Source: Planctomycetales bacterium (GTDB lineage Bacteria > Planctomycetota > Planctomycetia > Isosphaerales > Isosphaeraceae). From it: a stretch of DNA of 55,537 bases. The notes beneath the pieces were generated by a model, which did no database searches, was not told the origin of the DNA, and worked only from the letters and a program-made list of their open reading frames with translations. Numbering within the stretch: the first letter of the stretch is position 1; each line of letters starts with the position of its first letter. Shown one piece after another: positions 34,477 to 43,765 of this stretch. Location: positions 1-55,537 of the forward strand of contig DAIDKV010000256.1 in NCBI GenBank assembly GCA_027449865.1, read 5' to 3'. The translations under genes and the position numbers were made by a program.

Positions 34477-35523
34477 ATGAACACCACCAACGCAATTTCA
34501 GGTCGATCCTTCGGCCCGACGGTCGGTGAGGCTCCACTCGCCGGGCACGTGGGCGCTCGCTCCCATCGGAGGGAGGATCGCCATCCCATATCCGTTGGGC
34601 TTGCCCGCGGGCTGGGATGGTTCAGCATTGGGCTCGGCCTCTCCCAGCTTCTTGCTCCTCGCGGCATTGCTCGTGTTATCGGGGTCCCCGATGATACCAA
34701 AAATTGCGCCCTGATGCGACTCCTCGGGCTGCGAGAGCTGGCAAGCGGCGTCGGCATCCTCTCGTCACGCCGACCTCAGGGATGGATCTGGGCCCGTGCC
34801 GCTGGCGATGTCATGGACCTCGCCCTCCTCGGCTCGGCGTTGGCATCCGACGACACCGAGAAGGATCGACTTGCCGCGGCAACCCTTGCCGTGATTGGGG
34901 TCACCGCCGCCGACATCTACGAGGCCGTCCGGCTTGGCGGCCCGACCGGGTCGCTCGCCTCGTCTAACGCCTGGGGCCCTGGCGAGGTCCACGTTCGCAA
35001 GGCCATCACCGTCAATCGCCCGGTCGAGGAGGTCTACGCCTTCTGGCACGATCTCCGCAACCTCCCGCGGTTCATGCTCCATCTCGAATCGGTCGAGGAG
35101 ATCGGCGACGGCCGCACCCGGTGGCGCACGCGAGCGCCCGTCGGGATGTCGGTCGAGTGGGAGGCCGAAACGATCGAGGACAACCCCAACGACCGGATCG
35201 CCTGGAAGTCGGTCGAAGGCTCACAGGTGGATAACGTCGGCTCCGTTCGCTTCGTCAAGGCGCCTGGCGGCCGTGGAACCGAGGTCCACGTTGAGCTGCG
35301 CTACCGTCCGATGGGCGGGGCCATCGGCGCCGCCATCGCCTGGCTTTTTGGAGAATCGGCCGACCAGCAGATCTACGATGACCTTCGCGCCTTCAAGCAA
35401 GTGATCGAGACCGGCGAGGTCATCGTCTCCGAGGGATCGCTCGGGCATCGGGGACACTACTGGCAGCGGCCAGCCCAGCCACCTGCCGAGCTACCGGCTG
35501 ATTGGCCCGCGCTCGAGGACTGA
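34477..35523 (+). CDS. SRPBCC family protein with N-terminal membrane domain
   Basis: A 348-residue protein. Residues about 38-150 contain hydrophobic helices ([37 protein letters not shown]). From about 170 there is a START-like SRPBCC (polyketide cyclase/dehydrase) domain: [34 protein letters not shown], then [18 protein letters not shown] and [15 protein letters not shown], as in the cyclase/dehydrase family. It lies 37 bp upstream of the alcohol dehydrogenase gene, a pairing also seen in other bacteria. GGAGG precedes the ATG at about 8 nt. Ligand unknown. Confidence 0.83.
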   Translation: MNTTNAISGRSFGPTVGEAPLAGHVGARSHRREDRHPISVGLARGLGWFSIGLGLSQLLAPRGIARVIGVPDDTKNCALMRLLGLRELASGVGILSSRRPQGWIWARAAGDVMDLALLGSALASDDTEKDRLAAATLAVIGVTAADIYEAVRLGGPTGSLASSNAWGPGEVHVRKAITVNRPVEEVYAFWHDLRNLPRFMLHLESVEEIGDGRTRWRTRAPVGMSVEWEAETIEDNPNDRIAWKSVEGSQVDNVGSVRFVKAPGGRGTEVHVELRYRPMGGAIGAAIAWLFGESADQQIYDDLRAFKQVIETGEVIVSEGSLGHRGHYWQRPAQPPAELPADWPALED

Positions 35524-35560
35524 ACGATCCACGATCCCATCACCCCGAAGGAGACGAACA

Positions 35561-36730
35561 TTGAGAGCCAATTGCTGGATTTCCACGGGTAAGGTCCGGG
35601 TCGACAACGTCCCGGAACCAAAAATACTCAATGCCCGCGACGCGATCGTCCGGATTACCTCAACGGCGATCTGCGGATCCGACCTCCACTTGTATAACGG
35701 CTTCATGCCGACGATGCACTCCGGCGACATCCTCGGCCACGAGTTCATGGGCGAGGTCGTCGAGGTCGGGCCGAGGGTCAAGAATCTTTCGGTCGGCGAT
35801 CGCGTTGTCGTGCCGTTCCCGATCGCCTGCGGCGGTTGCCTGCAGTGCGAGCGACAGATGTACTCGCTCTGCGAGAATTCAAACCCCAACGCCTGGATGG
35901 CCGAGAAACTCTTTGGCCACTCCGCGGCCGGAATTTTTGGCTATTCGCACCTGACGGGAGGATTTGCCGGCGGTCAGGCTGAGTATGCCCGGGTGCCCTA
36001 CGCGGATGTCGGGCCGATCAAGGTTCCCGAGGGTCTCACGGACGACCAGGTCTTGTTCCTATCCGACATCCTCCCGACCGGCTACATGGCCGCCGAGGCC
36101 TGTGAGATCAAGCCAGGGGATGTTGTTGCCGTCTGGGGATGCGGGCCGGTCGGGCAGTTCGCAATCAAGAGCGCCTATCTGCTGGGCGCCGAACGCGTGA
36201 TCGGGATCGACCGGTTCCGCTACCGACTCCGGATCGCCCGCGAGCGAGCCGGTGCCGAGACCATCAACTACGAGGAAGAAGACGTCTACGAGGCCCTGCT
36301 CGAGATGACTGGCGGGCGCGGACCCGACGCGGTGATCGACGCCGTCGGCCTGGAGGCGCACGGATCGGGGGCGACCTATGCCTTCGACCGGATCAAGCAG
36401 GCGATGATGTCGGAGACCGGCCGGCCGATCGCGCTCCGCGAGGCGATTATGGCCTGCCGGAACGGCGGGGTCGTTTCGGTGCCCGGCGTCTTCGGCGGGC
36501 TCATCGACAAGTTCCCGATGGGCTCGTTCATGAACCGGGCGTTAACGATGAAGACCGGTCAAACGCACGTCCAGCGGTACATGAAGCCGCTGCTTGAGCG
36601 GATCCAGAAGGGCGAGATCGACCCGAGCTTTATCATCACCCATCGACTCCCCCTGGACCGGGCGCCCGAGGCCTATCAGATGTTCCGCGACAAGCAGGAT
36701 GAGTGCCTGAAGGTTGTCCTCAAGCCGTGA
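35561..36730 (+). CDS. Zinc-dependent alcohol dehydrogenase (formaldehyde-dehydrogenase-like), TTG start
   Basis: A 389-residue medium-chain dehydrogenase. Catalytic zinc ligands are Cys38 (ICGSDLHLY) and His60-Glu61 (GHEFMGEV); structural zinc is bound by Cys90, Cys93, Cys96 and Cys104 ([16 protein letters not shown]). The Rossmann motif is WGCGPVGQF near 185, followed by IGIDRF. The family contains glutathione-independent formaldehyde dehydrogenases and related enzymes; the substrate here is uncertain. The start is a TTG at 35561, supported by a strong AAGGAGACG six nt upstream and by homologues that begin MKANVW-like just where MRANCW falls. It probably forms an operon with the SRPBCC gene. 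Confidence 0.9.
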   Translation: MRANCWISTGKVRVDNVPEPKILNARDAIVRITSTAICGSDLHLYNGFMPTMHSGDILGHEFMGEVVEVGPRVKNLSVGDRVVVPFPIACGGCLQCERQMYSLCENSNPNAWMAEKLFGHSAAGIFGYSHLTGGFAGGQAEYARVPYADVGPIKVPEGLTDDQVLFLSDILPTGYMAAEACEIKPGDVVAVWGCGPVGQFAIKSAYLLGAERVIGIDRFRYRLRIARERAGAETINYEEEDVYEALLEMTGGRGPDAVIDAVGLEAHGSGATYAFDRIKQAMMSETGRPIALREAIMACRNGGVVSVPGVFGGLIDKFPMGSFMNRALTMKTGQTHVQRYMKPLLERIQKGEIDPSFIITHRLPLDRAPEAYQMFRDKQDECLKVVLKP

Positions 36731-36822
36731 TCAGATCGAGGGCGCCGGCCGGTGGGTACTTCGTCGGCTCGCTGCCGGCGCCTCGCCTTCTCGACAGCAA
36801 CCCTCACCCAGAGGCCCCCGCG

Positions 36823-38574
36823 ATGTCCGATCATTCGACCGAGACGGTTGCTGAGGCCTTTCCGAGGCTGAACGCCAGCCAGATCTCTGCCCTGGAGCGA
36901 TCGCCGCTGACCTCTATCCGCCACCATCGCGACGGTGACCGACTTTTCGAGGTTGGCGACCGGGAATACCGGTTCCATCTTGTTCGCTCGGGCGAGGTCG
37001 CCATTGTCGATACCGCAGGAGTCGAGTCCAGGACGATCGCGGTCCTCGGTCCAGGCGAGTTCACGGGCGACGAGACCAAGTTGACCGGCGGCCCGTCGAT
37101 CGTCGCTGGTGTCGCGCGGGGCGATTGCGAGGTGATCGAGGTCCCGCTTGATGCGCTTCGGGAGATCCTCAACAGCCGCCCCGATATTGGCGACTTGATG
37201 CTCCGGGCCTTCATGGCACGTCGGGAGTGGCTAGCGGAGTCGGGAGAACAGCTAGGCCCGAGGGTCATTGGGCCGGGCCGATTGCCCGAGACCTTCCGCG
37301 TCCGCGAATTCTTCGCGAGGAACCGAGTTCCCTATACCTGGATTGATTCCGAGGACCATCCCCGAATCACCGCCGCTTTCGGACGGCTCGGGATCACCGA
37401 TAACGACTTACCATTTGTAGCCTGGGGGCGTCGGCTGCTCCTTCGATGCCCGTCCAACCGTGAGCTAGCCGATGCTCTTGGACTTCGGAAGCCCGCCGAT
37501 CGCGACCTGTACGACCTCGCCATTGTGGGTGCCGGCCCGGCCGGACTCGCGGCGGCCGTCTACGGGGCCTCCGAAGGATTGCAAACCATTGTCCTTGAGC
37601 GGACCGCGCCCGGCGGCCAGGCCAGTCGGAGCGCCCGGATCGATAACTATCTCGGTTTTCCGACCGGCATCTCAGGAGCTGATTTGACTGAGCGCGCCGT
37701 TGTTCAGGCGAATCGGTTCGGGGCAAGACTTCCGGTCGCCACCGAGGTGGTCCATCTCTCGTTCGAGGGAGACCTCTCGGTTCTCCGTCTGGATGACGGC
37801 GAGCGCATCTCGGCTCGTAGCGTTTTGATCGCCACCGGGGCCGATTATCGCCTGCTTAACCTCAATGGCTGCGACCGATTCGAGGGATGCGGAGTCTACT
37901 ACGCCGCGACACCGACCGAAGCGCGGATGTGCCGCGATGGAGAGGTGGTCGTCCTTGGTGGAGGCAACTCGGCCGGACAGGCGGCCGTCTACCTCGCTGC
38001 CCTCGTCCGGAAAGTCCACCTGGTGATCCGGGGGCATGATCTTGCCGAAGAAATGTCTGACTACCTGGTCCGCCGAATTCGCGAGACAAAAGGGGTCGAG
38101 ATTCACACTGAGACCGAAGTTCGGAGCATGCGCGGGGACGAGATCCTCGGATCCGTGGAACTGGCGCATACACGGACGGGCAAAGTGAGCAGGATTCAGA
38201 CGCCGGCCCTTTTCAGCTTCATCGGGGCCGTTCCACGCACCGACTGGCTCCCCTTCGAGATCGCTCGCGACAATCGTGGGTTCATCAGAACCGGGACGGC
38301 GCTATCGACCTCGTTCCGTGAGACGTACGGTCGCGAGCCGTTTCCACTGGAGACGAGTCGAGCCGGGGTTTTCGCCGCGGGTGATGTCCGCGAAGGCTCG
38401 ACTAGGAGGGTAGCGTCCGCAGTAGGCGAGGGCGCGATGGCGATCCAGTTCGTTCATGGCTTCCTCGAGATGCTGGACTCAAAGCCGAAGCATAATGATC
38501 GCCACGAGCATCACCGCGAAGGCGATCATCAGGACGACACGAGGATTCCAGGGCACACGATGGAAACGCGATGA
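36823..38574 (+). CDS. Cyclic-nucleotide-binding domain fused to thioredoxin-reductase-like flavoprotein
   Basis: A 583-residue fusion. Residues about 20-135 form a cNMP-binding fold (DRLFEVGDREYRFHLVRSGE, then LGPGEFTGD). About 150-225 is a glutaredoxin-like insert (VREFFARNRVPYTWIDSED) without a CxxC. From about 232 comes an FAD domain (GAGPAGLAAAVYG), NADPH site GGGNSAGQAAVYL (about 379) and FAAGDVREGSTRRVASAVGE (about 518). The CxxC expected in thioredoxin reductase between the FAD and NADPH parts is missing; that place reads YYAATPTEARMCRD. So it is probably an NAD(P)H oxidoreductase whose activity is set by a bound nucleotide. Its last 30 residues overlap a convergent gene. Confidence 0.85.
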   Translation: MSDHSTETVAEAFPRLNASQISALERSPLTSIRHHRDGDRLFEVGDREYRFHLVRSGEVAIVDTAGVESRTIAVLGPGEFTGDETKLTGGPSIVAGVARGDCEVIEVPLDALREILNSRPDIGDLMLRAFMARREWLAESGEQLGPRVIGPGRLPETFRVREFFARNRVPYTWIDSEDHPRITAAFGRLGITDNDLPFVAWGRRLLLRCPSNRELADALGLRKPADRDLYDLAIVGAGPAGLAAAVYGASEGLQTIVLERTAPGGQASRSARIDNYLGFPTGISGADLTERAVVQANRFGARLPVATEVVHLSFEGDLSVLRLDDGERISARSVLIATGADYRLLNLNGCDRFEGCGVYYAATPTEARMCRDGEVVVLGGGNSAGQAAVYLAALVRKVHLVIRGHDLAEEMSDYLVRRIRETKGVEIHTETEVRSMRGDEILGSVELAHTRTGKVSRIQTPALFSFIGAVPRTDWLPFEIARDNRGFIRTGTALSTSFRETYGREPFPLETSRAGVFAAGDVREGSTRRVASAVGEGAMAIQFVHGFLEMLDSKPKHNDRHEHHREGDHQDDTRIPGHTMETR

Positions 38575-38820
38575 GATGTGATATTTCACTTCCTCCCGAA
38601 CCTCGGCCACGCGCTCACTGATCGCGTCGAGAGTCGGCGTTCGAATATCGACCGGCGAGCCGAGAAGCTCGCACCACTGTCCGTAGCAGAGACTGGCCGC
38701 ATCCAAGACAATGGGTGCCAGCAGCGGCACGGTAACAAACAGCGAAAGGATCGGAAGGAACTTCCGCCGGGGACGGTCAGGGTGGATGTTTGGGGCGAGC
38801 ACAATCACTTGCTTGGACAT
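38479..38820 (-). CDS. Small membrane protein downstream of tad genes
   Basis: A 113-residue protein with two membrane helices: LPILSLFVTVPLLAPIVLDA (about 22-41) and VVLMIAFAVMLVAIIML (about 95-111). Between them is VAEVREEVKYHISSRF, amphipathic. It lies 83 bp after tadC on the same strand and may be the last gene of the pilus operon. Its 3' end overlaps the convergent flavoprotein gene by 96 bp; since the encoded end is a good membrane helix, the overlap looks real. No family recognised. Confidence 0.6.
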   Translation of the reverse strand: MSKQVIVLAPNIHPDRPRRKFLPILSLFVTVPLLAPIVLDAASLCYGQWCELLGSPVDIRTPTLDAISERVAEVREEVKYHISSRFHRVPWNPRVVLMIAFAVMLVAIIMLRL

Positions 38821-38903
38821 GGGACGGTCCTTCTCTCCAAGCGAGGCAGGCGGGAGGGATCAGGGAGTGTCGTGGCGGGGGGCTCCGAGCCGGTTTTGAT
38901 CGG

Positions 38904-39848
38904 CTATTTCTTGAGCATCATCTCGTACATCTGAATGCCCGCTGGTCCGACGAGCACCACGAAGACGCCCGGGAAGATGAAGAGAATCAGCGGGATCATA
39001 ATCTTGACGGCTGTCTTCGCGGCTTTCTCCTCGGCAAGCTGACGGCGACGGAGCCGCATCGCGTCGGACTGGACGCGAAGTGCCGAGCCAATGCTGGTTC
39101 CAAACCGCTCCGCCTGAATGATCACAGCCGCAAGCGCGCGGACATCGTCAACACCGGTGCGGGTTCCAAGGTCGCGAAGAACGTCCTTTCGCGCCCGGCC
39201 CATCTGGAGTTGGAAGTTAGCGATCGCGAACTCCTCGCAGAGGACCGGGGCCGAGTGAGCCAGCTCGCCGGTAACCCGCCGCATCGCGGCGTCGAGGCCC
39301 AGACCAGCCTCAACGCAAACGACCATCAGGTCGAGGGCATCGGGGAGACTGAGGAAGATCGACTCCCCGCGCTTCTTCTTCTGCTGGCCAATCGCGAAGT
39401 CAGGAAGGTAAAACCCGATCGCAGAGGCGGCGACAACGGTGGTCAGCGACGACTGCGAGAGGCCCGAATTCATCATCGCGGTCGGGACCGAGACTGCCAG
39501 GCCAAAGAGCAATCCCAGGGACTTTAGCCCGAAGAATATCGTGACGGCGTTTTCCTGCCGATATCCGGCGTTGAGGAGTTTAAGCCGGACCTTCCCCACC
39601 TCGGCCTCGTCCGATGGTCGCACCGTTTGACCGAGCCTTCGCGCAGCCTCAGTCACTTTCGCCTGAAACGCCTCTTGCCTGCGCACCGTGGTCGACTCGG
39701 TCGCCTCGCGTGTTGAGGTCCCCTCGATCAGTCGGCGCAGGCGATCTTCCGCTCGCTGGGGCCGCGACGATACCGCTGTCAGTGCGACCCAGGTCGCGAT
39801 GGTGATCGCGACAAATACCGAGAGCGGGATCAGGATCTCGTGATTCAT
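38904..39848 (-). CDS. tadC: Tad pilus inner-membrane platform protein TadC
   Basis: A 314-residue T2SSF-type membrane protein. Helices near the N-terminus (ILIPLSVFVAITIATWVAL), at about 105-140, and at the C-terminus (IMIPLILFIFPGVFVVLVGP) frame the cytoplasmic T2SSF domain (PDALDLMVVCVEAGLGLDAA, ELAHSAPVLCEEFAIANFQ, GTSIGSALRVQSDAMR). With TadB it forms the platform of the Flp pilus machine. The start may be ATG 39848 or GTG 39854. It follows tadB by 12 bp. Confidence 0.9.
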   Translation of the reverse strand: MNHEILIPLSVFVAITIATWVALTAVSSRPQRAEDRLRRLIEGTSTREATESTTVRRQEAFQAKVTEAARRLGQTVRPSDEAEVGKVRLKLLNAGYRQENAVTIFFGLKSLGLLFGLAVSVPTAMMNSGLSQSSLTTVVAASAIGFYLPDFAIGQQKKKRGESIFLSLPDALDLMVVCVEAGLGLDAAMRRVTGELAHSAPVLCEEFAIANFQLQMGRARKDVLRDLGTRTGVDDVRALAAVIIQAERFGTSIGSALRVQSDAMRLRRRQLAEEKAAKTAVKIMIPLILFIFPGVFVVLVGPAGIQMYEMMLKK

Positions 39849-39860
39849 TCCCACGACCGG

Positions 39861-40838
39861 TTACACCTTGATCGCAACGATCTGCTTGATCGCGAACGCC
39901 CCGACCACCTGGAGCACGGCGGTGACAGTCAGCAACTTCACCCCGACCGGCGTGGTAAAGAGCGTACTAATGTAATCGTAGTTCACGGTGGCGAGGAACG
40001 CGAGCAGGGCTGGCGGCATTGCCAGAAGAACGGCACCCGAGAGCCGACCTTCGGCCGTCAGTGCCTTGACGTGACCGAAAAGCTCGAATCGCTGACGGAT
40101 CAGGCGTCCGATCTTGTCGAGCACCTCGGCAAGGTCACCGCCAGTAGCCCGCTGGATGACCACGGCGATGACAAAAAAGCGAACGTCCATGACCGGAATC
40201 CGGTCGGCCATGTTTCGGAGCGCGACCTCAATGGGGATGCCGAGGTTCTGCTCTTCGAAGACGCGATTGAATTCGTCGGCGATGGGGCCCTTCATCTCTT
40301 CGGCGACCAGTCGGAGGCCTGACGCCAGCCCGTGGCCCGCGCGGAGGGCCCGGCTAATCAACTCGACGGCATCTGGCATCGCGGCGACAAACTGGCTGAT
40401 CCGCCGCCGTTTCCTCATCAGCAGCCAGAGAAACGGCATCGCCGCCAGGAACACCGAGCCAATGGGAATCGCGTAGATTGGAAGGTGAAAGACCAGACCC
40501 ACGACCAGCCCGGCGACGCCCAGCCCACCGACAATCCCGAGAAACCGGTGAAAGCTCATGTTAACGTCAGCCTGTTCGTAGAGCAGGTTGAGGTTTTCGG
40601 CATTCGGGATCATCTGGTTCCAGAACGAGGGCCGGCCGAGATCGATGGCGGCCGGCCGCGCCAGGATACCCGAGGAGAGGTCAGCCTTCTTGGGCTTGCG
40701 CTTTTTCTGCCCCGTCAGGCCATCGAGTCGCTCTTCGGCCTTTGCCTCGGCCGAACGCGACATAACCAGCCCGAGCCCGCCGAACAGCAGGATCACGCCC
40801 AGGCCGACCAGCATCGGTATCAGGTTGGCATTGTTCAC
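39861..40838 (-). CDS. tadB: Tad pilus inner-membrane platform protein TadB
   Basis: A 325-residue T2SSF protein with an N-terminal helix (LIPMLVGLGVILLFGGLGLVM), two central helices around 112-150, the cytoplasmic domain (MPDAVELISRALRAGHGL, IADEFNRVFEEQNLGIPIE, QRATGGDLAEVLDKIGRLIR) and C-terminal helices. GTG 40838 is the start (MNNANLIPML); AGGG lies 8 nt upstream. It partners TadC. An 89-bp gap separates it from cpaF and contains a small stem-loop. Confidence 0.9.
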   Translation of the reverse strand: MNNANLIPMLVGLGVILLFGGLGLVMSRSAEAKAEERLDGLTGQKKRKPKKADLSSGILARPAAIDLGRPSFWNQMIPNAENLNLLYEQADVNMSFHRFLGIVGGLGVAGLVVGLVFHLPIYAIPIGSVFLAAMPFLWLLMRKRRRISQFVAAMPDAVELISRALRAGHGLASGLRLVAEEMKGPIADEFNRVFEEQNLGIPIEVALRNMADRIPVMDVRFFVIAVVIQRATGGDLAEVLDKIGRLIRQRFELFGHVKALTAEGRLSGAVLLAMPPALLAFLATVNYDYISTLFTTPVGVKLLTVTAVLQVVGAFAIKQIVAIKV

Positions 40839-40872
40839 GGGATTCCCTGCGGCTCTTCGAAGGAGGATAGAC

Positions 40873-40899
40873 CTTCAATCATTTTCGGCTCGATTGAAG
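40873..40899 (-). other. Stem-loop between cpaF and tadB
   Basis: CTTCAATC (40873-40880) and GATTGAAG (40892-40899) form a perfect 8-bp stem with an 11-nt loop within the 89-bp cpaF-tadB spacer. It has no T run; it may be an mRNA-processing or attenuation site. Confidence 0.35.
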
Positions 40900-40927
40900 A
40901 TTTGGGATGGAGCGAGGTTAGAAGACC

Positions 40928-42406
40928 TCAATCTTTCAGGAGCACGCGTTGCCGGAAGAGATCGGGAGAAAGCCGGCAGCCGGCGGATTCGAGTCGTTCC
41001 ATGAACGTGGGCCGTATTCCAGTCGCGATGAACTCACCATGCGCCCGGCCGTCTTCGTTCACGCCGATCTGCCGGAAGGCGAAGATCTCCTGCATGATAA
41101 TGGTGTCGCCCTCCATGCCGATGACTTCCGAAATGCTGGTCACCTTGCGCGGTCCGCCCTGGAGTCGGCTGGCCTGTATGATCAGGTCGACGGCCGAAGC
41201 GAACTGCGATCGGAGCGCCCGGATCGGCAACTCAAGTCCAGCCATGCTGATCATCGTTTCGAGGCGGCTAAGCGCGTCTCGTGGGGTGTTGGCGTGGACG
41301 GTGGTCATTGAGCCTTCGTGTCCGGTGTTCATCGCCTGGATCATGTCAAGGGTCTCAGCGCCACGGCACTCGCCGATGATGATTCGGTCAGGCCGCATTC
41401 GGAGAGCGTTCTTCACGAGGTCGGTGGCGGTGACAGCGCCCCGGCCCTCGATGTTGGGAGGGCGCGTCTCCAGTCGGACAACGTGGTCTTGCTGAAGCTG
41501 CAATTCGGCGGCATCCTCGATCGTGATCACCCGGTGATCATGCTGGATGAAGCTGGAGAGCGTATTGAGAAGGGTCGTTTTCCCTGAGCCGGTTCCTCCC
41601 GAGATGATGACGTTCAGCCGGGCCTTCATGGCGCCTTCCATTAGCTCGAGCATCTCGGGCGTGAACGCCTTGAATCGAAGGAGGTCGTCCTTCGAAAGCG
41701 GCTTGGAGCCGAACATTCGAATCGTGACGACCGGCCCGTCCAGGGCCAGGGGTGGAATGATCGCGTTGAACCGAGAGCCGTCAGGGAGCCGGGCGTCGAC
41801 CATTGGCGAGGTTTCGTCCACGCGTCGTCCGACGCGAGAGACGATTCGGTCGATGATCTGGAGGAGGTGCTCGTTGTCTCGAAAGGTCACCTCCGAGCGC
41901 TGGATGCGCCCCAATTTCTCGACGTAAATCTTCTTCGGCCCATTGATCATGATATCGCCGATCTTGTCGTCCTTGAGCAGCAGTTCGAGCGGACCGAAGC
42001 CGAAGGTTTCGTCGAGGATCTCATTGACGAGTCGCTGCCGCTCGTTGCGATTGAGCAGCGGGTTCTCGGTGTCGCAGAGGAGTTCAACAACCCCGCGGAT
42101 TTCCTGGCGGAGTGTTTTGGGGTCCATCTCGCCGACTCGGTTCATGTCGAGCCGGTCGACCAGTCGGGCGTGGATATGCTTCTTGAGTTCCTCGAAGGCC
42201 TGCTGGGCCGGGTCGGGCTCGCGCGAGGGTTCGGCCCGGCCAGGTGGCGGTGATTCCGGCGGAGCGACCGGTGTAGGCAGGGAGACCAACATCGGCTCGG
42301 CTGCGGCCGGGTCGATGGCTGGGAGCGTTGTGGCTGTGCCGTTTCCCCCGCCGGCCCCGAACGGCGTTTTTGGTCCGAATGGGCCCCTCCCGAGTCCTCG
42401 GATCAT
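40928..42406 (-). CDS. cpaF: Tad/CpaF secretion ATPase
   Basis: A 492-residue hexameric secretion ATPase (TadA/CpaF) powering pilus assembly. After a Pro/Gly-rich N-terminal 80 residues it has the N-terminal domain (FGFGPLELLLKDDKIGDIMI), Walker A GGTGSGKTTLLNTL (about 266-279), the Asp box (VITIEDAAELQLQ), HVVRLETRPPN, and Walker B-like DRIIIGECRGAETLDMIQAM with the His-rich TGHEGSMTTVHANTP. ATG 42406 follows GGGAG. It is followed by tadB and preceded by cpaE in the usual order. Confidence 0.95.
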   Translation of the reverse strand: MIRGLGRGPFGPKTPFGAGGGNGTATTLPAIDPAAAEPMLVSLPTPVAPPESPPPGRAEPSREPDPAQQAFEELKKHIHARLVDRLDMNRVGEMDPKTLRQEIRGVVELLCDTENPLLNRNERQRLVNEILDETFGFGPLELLLKDDKIGDIMINGPKKIYVEKLGRIQRSEVTFRDNEHLLQIIDRIVSRVGRRVDETSPMVDARLPDGSRFNAIIPPLALDGPVVTIRMFGSKPLSKDDLLRFKAFTPEMLELMEGAMKARLNVIISGGTGSGKTTLLNTLSSFIQHDHRVITIEDAAELQLQQDHVVRLETRPPNIEGRGAVTATDLVKNALRMRPDRIIIGECRGAETLDMIQAMNTGHEGSMTTVHANTPRDALSRLETMISMAGLELPIRALRSQFASAVDLIIQASRLQGGPRKVTSISEVIGMEGDTIIMQEIFAFRQIGVNEDGRAHGEFIATGIRPTFMERLESAGCRLSPDLFRQRVLLKD

Positions 42407-42498
42407 CCGAAAGTCTCCCTCGATGGCAGGTCTGTCTGGCAAGACCTGGCCCGCCTCTCAACTGTTTACCGCTTCCGCCTCGGGTCCCCAACCTCATT

Positions 42499-43683
42499 CT
42501 AGAACAGGGCGGCGAAGAAGCCTTTACGGACAGGTTTCTCGACCTCCTCGCCTGGCGGTCGTAGGGTACGGGCCATCTCGAGAAAGACCTGATGCGGTCG
42601 GCTTCCCTTGGCGACATCGGCGATGGGCGCGCCCTGAATTCGTGCGGCCTGGAAGATCTTCGTGGCGTTGGGGATCTCCCAGGAGATGGGCATCTTGAGC
42701 GTCTCCTCGGCCTTGGCCTGCGAGATCTCGGTATCCGAGGAACCTGCGCGGTTGACGACGAGTTTCACGCGGTCGCTCAGCCCCTCGAACTGCTGGAAGA
42801 GCCCGATCAGCCTGGCGGTGTTGCGGAGGCAGGTCAGGTCGAGTTGCGCTACTACCAGAATCACGTCGGCGATTTCCAGGGCGGCGAAGTCGGAGGCCTG
42901 GAGCCCCTTGCTGGTGTCGATGACGACCGTGCTGAACGTCGCCTTGAGCAGACCAAGGAGTCGCTGGAGTGTATCGGGGTCAACACGCGCGACCTCCTCA
43001 ATGGCCTGCGGGCGAGGCAGCACGTAGAGCCCGGTGGCGTGCCTCGTCATTGAGCGTTTGAGCAAAGTGGCGTCGAGGCGTTCGAAGTTTTGGAGGACCG
43101 AGTAGATCGTGTGGTCGGTGACGATGTCCAGGGCGGCGTCGATCGAGCCGAAGACCATATCCAGGTCGACAAGGAGGGTCTCCTGATCACGGGCGACGGC
43201 GAAGGACGCGGCGAGGTTCACGGCGACCGACGTGACGCCGACTCCGCCTGAGGCACCAATTACGGCGACGACTCGTCGATTTCTCGTGGCGGGGGTCTGC
43301 GACTCGCCGCGGCCCCGGAGTAGCCGGCCAACGATCTCGAGGATTTCACTCGGGTCGGCCGGAAGAGTGAGGAATTCGCGTGCTCCCGCGCGGATGGCGC
43401 GGAGGATCAAGGCGCTGTCGCTGCCTCGACTGGCTGGCAAAACGGCGGCATCCGGCAGGGCCCGGGCTATCGTGGCGATAAGGTCGATGGCTTGCTGTGG
43501 ATCGGGATCGAGAGCGACGATAATGAGATCGGGAGCGACCTGGGCCACACGGGAATCGGCACCTCGGTAGACGTCGAGTACCTCGGCTACCCAGAACCCT
43601 CCGATCGTCCCCAGTAAGCGCCGCATCGTCTCACGCGAATCGGCGCTCGGGTCAACCAGGACGATACGGATCAGGTCCTTCAT
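42499..43683 (-). CDS. cpaE: Pilus assembly protein CpaE/TadZ (receiver-like plus ParA-like ATPase)
   Basis: A 394-residue protein. Residues 1-125 form a receiver-like domain (IRIVLVDPSADSRETMRRLL, PDLIIVALDPD, ILRAIRAGAREFLTLP). The second half is a MinD/ParA-like ATPase with GASGGVGVTS (143-152), in which the usual lysine before Thr/Ser is Val; LLVDLDMVFGS and VVIDTSKGL are the later motifs. CpaE/TadZ proteins localise the pilus machine to a cell pole, and altered P-loops are common in the family. It lies 92 bp upstream of the cpaF start. Confidence 0.88.
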   Translation of the reverse strand: MKDLIRIVLVDPSADSRETMRRLLGTIGGFWVAEVLDVYRGADSRVAQVAPDLIIVALDPDPQQAIDLIATIARALPDAAVLPASRGSDSALILRAIRAGAREFLTLPADPSEILEIVGRLLRGRGESQTPATRNRRVVAVIGASGGVGVTSVAVNLAASFAVARDQETLLVDLDMVFGSIDAALDIVTDHTIYSVLQNFERLDATLLKRSMTRHATGLYVLPRPQAIEEVARVDPDTLQRLLGLLKATFSTVVIDTSKGLQASDFAALEIADVILVVAQLDLTCLRNTARLIGLFQQFEGLSDRVKLVVNRAGSSDTEISQAKAEETLKMPISWEIPNATKIFQAARIQGAPIADVAKGSRPHQVFLEMARTLRPPGEEVEKPVRKGFFAALF

Positions 43684-43765
43684 GGGTTCAACTCGCAGGC
43701 TAATGCGGGGGGACAGGCTGATCGCAGGGCCACGATCGGCCCGGGATGGTTCAAATCAAGGAACG

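Noticed and set aside
40332-41495. 387-codon plus-strand frame opposite tadB and cpaF
   Set aside because: Its Asp/Gln/Arg-rich sequence is complementary to genes with clear T2SSF and ATPase motifs; no motif of its own.
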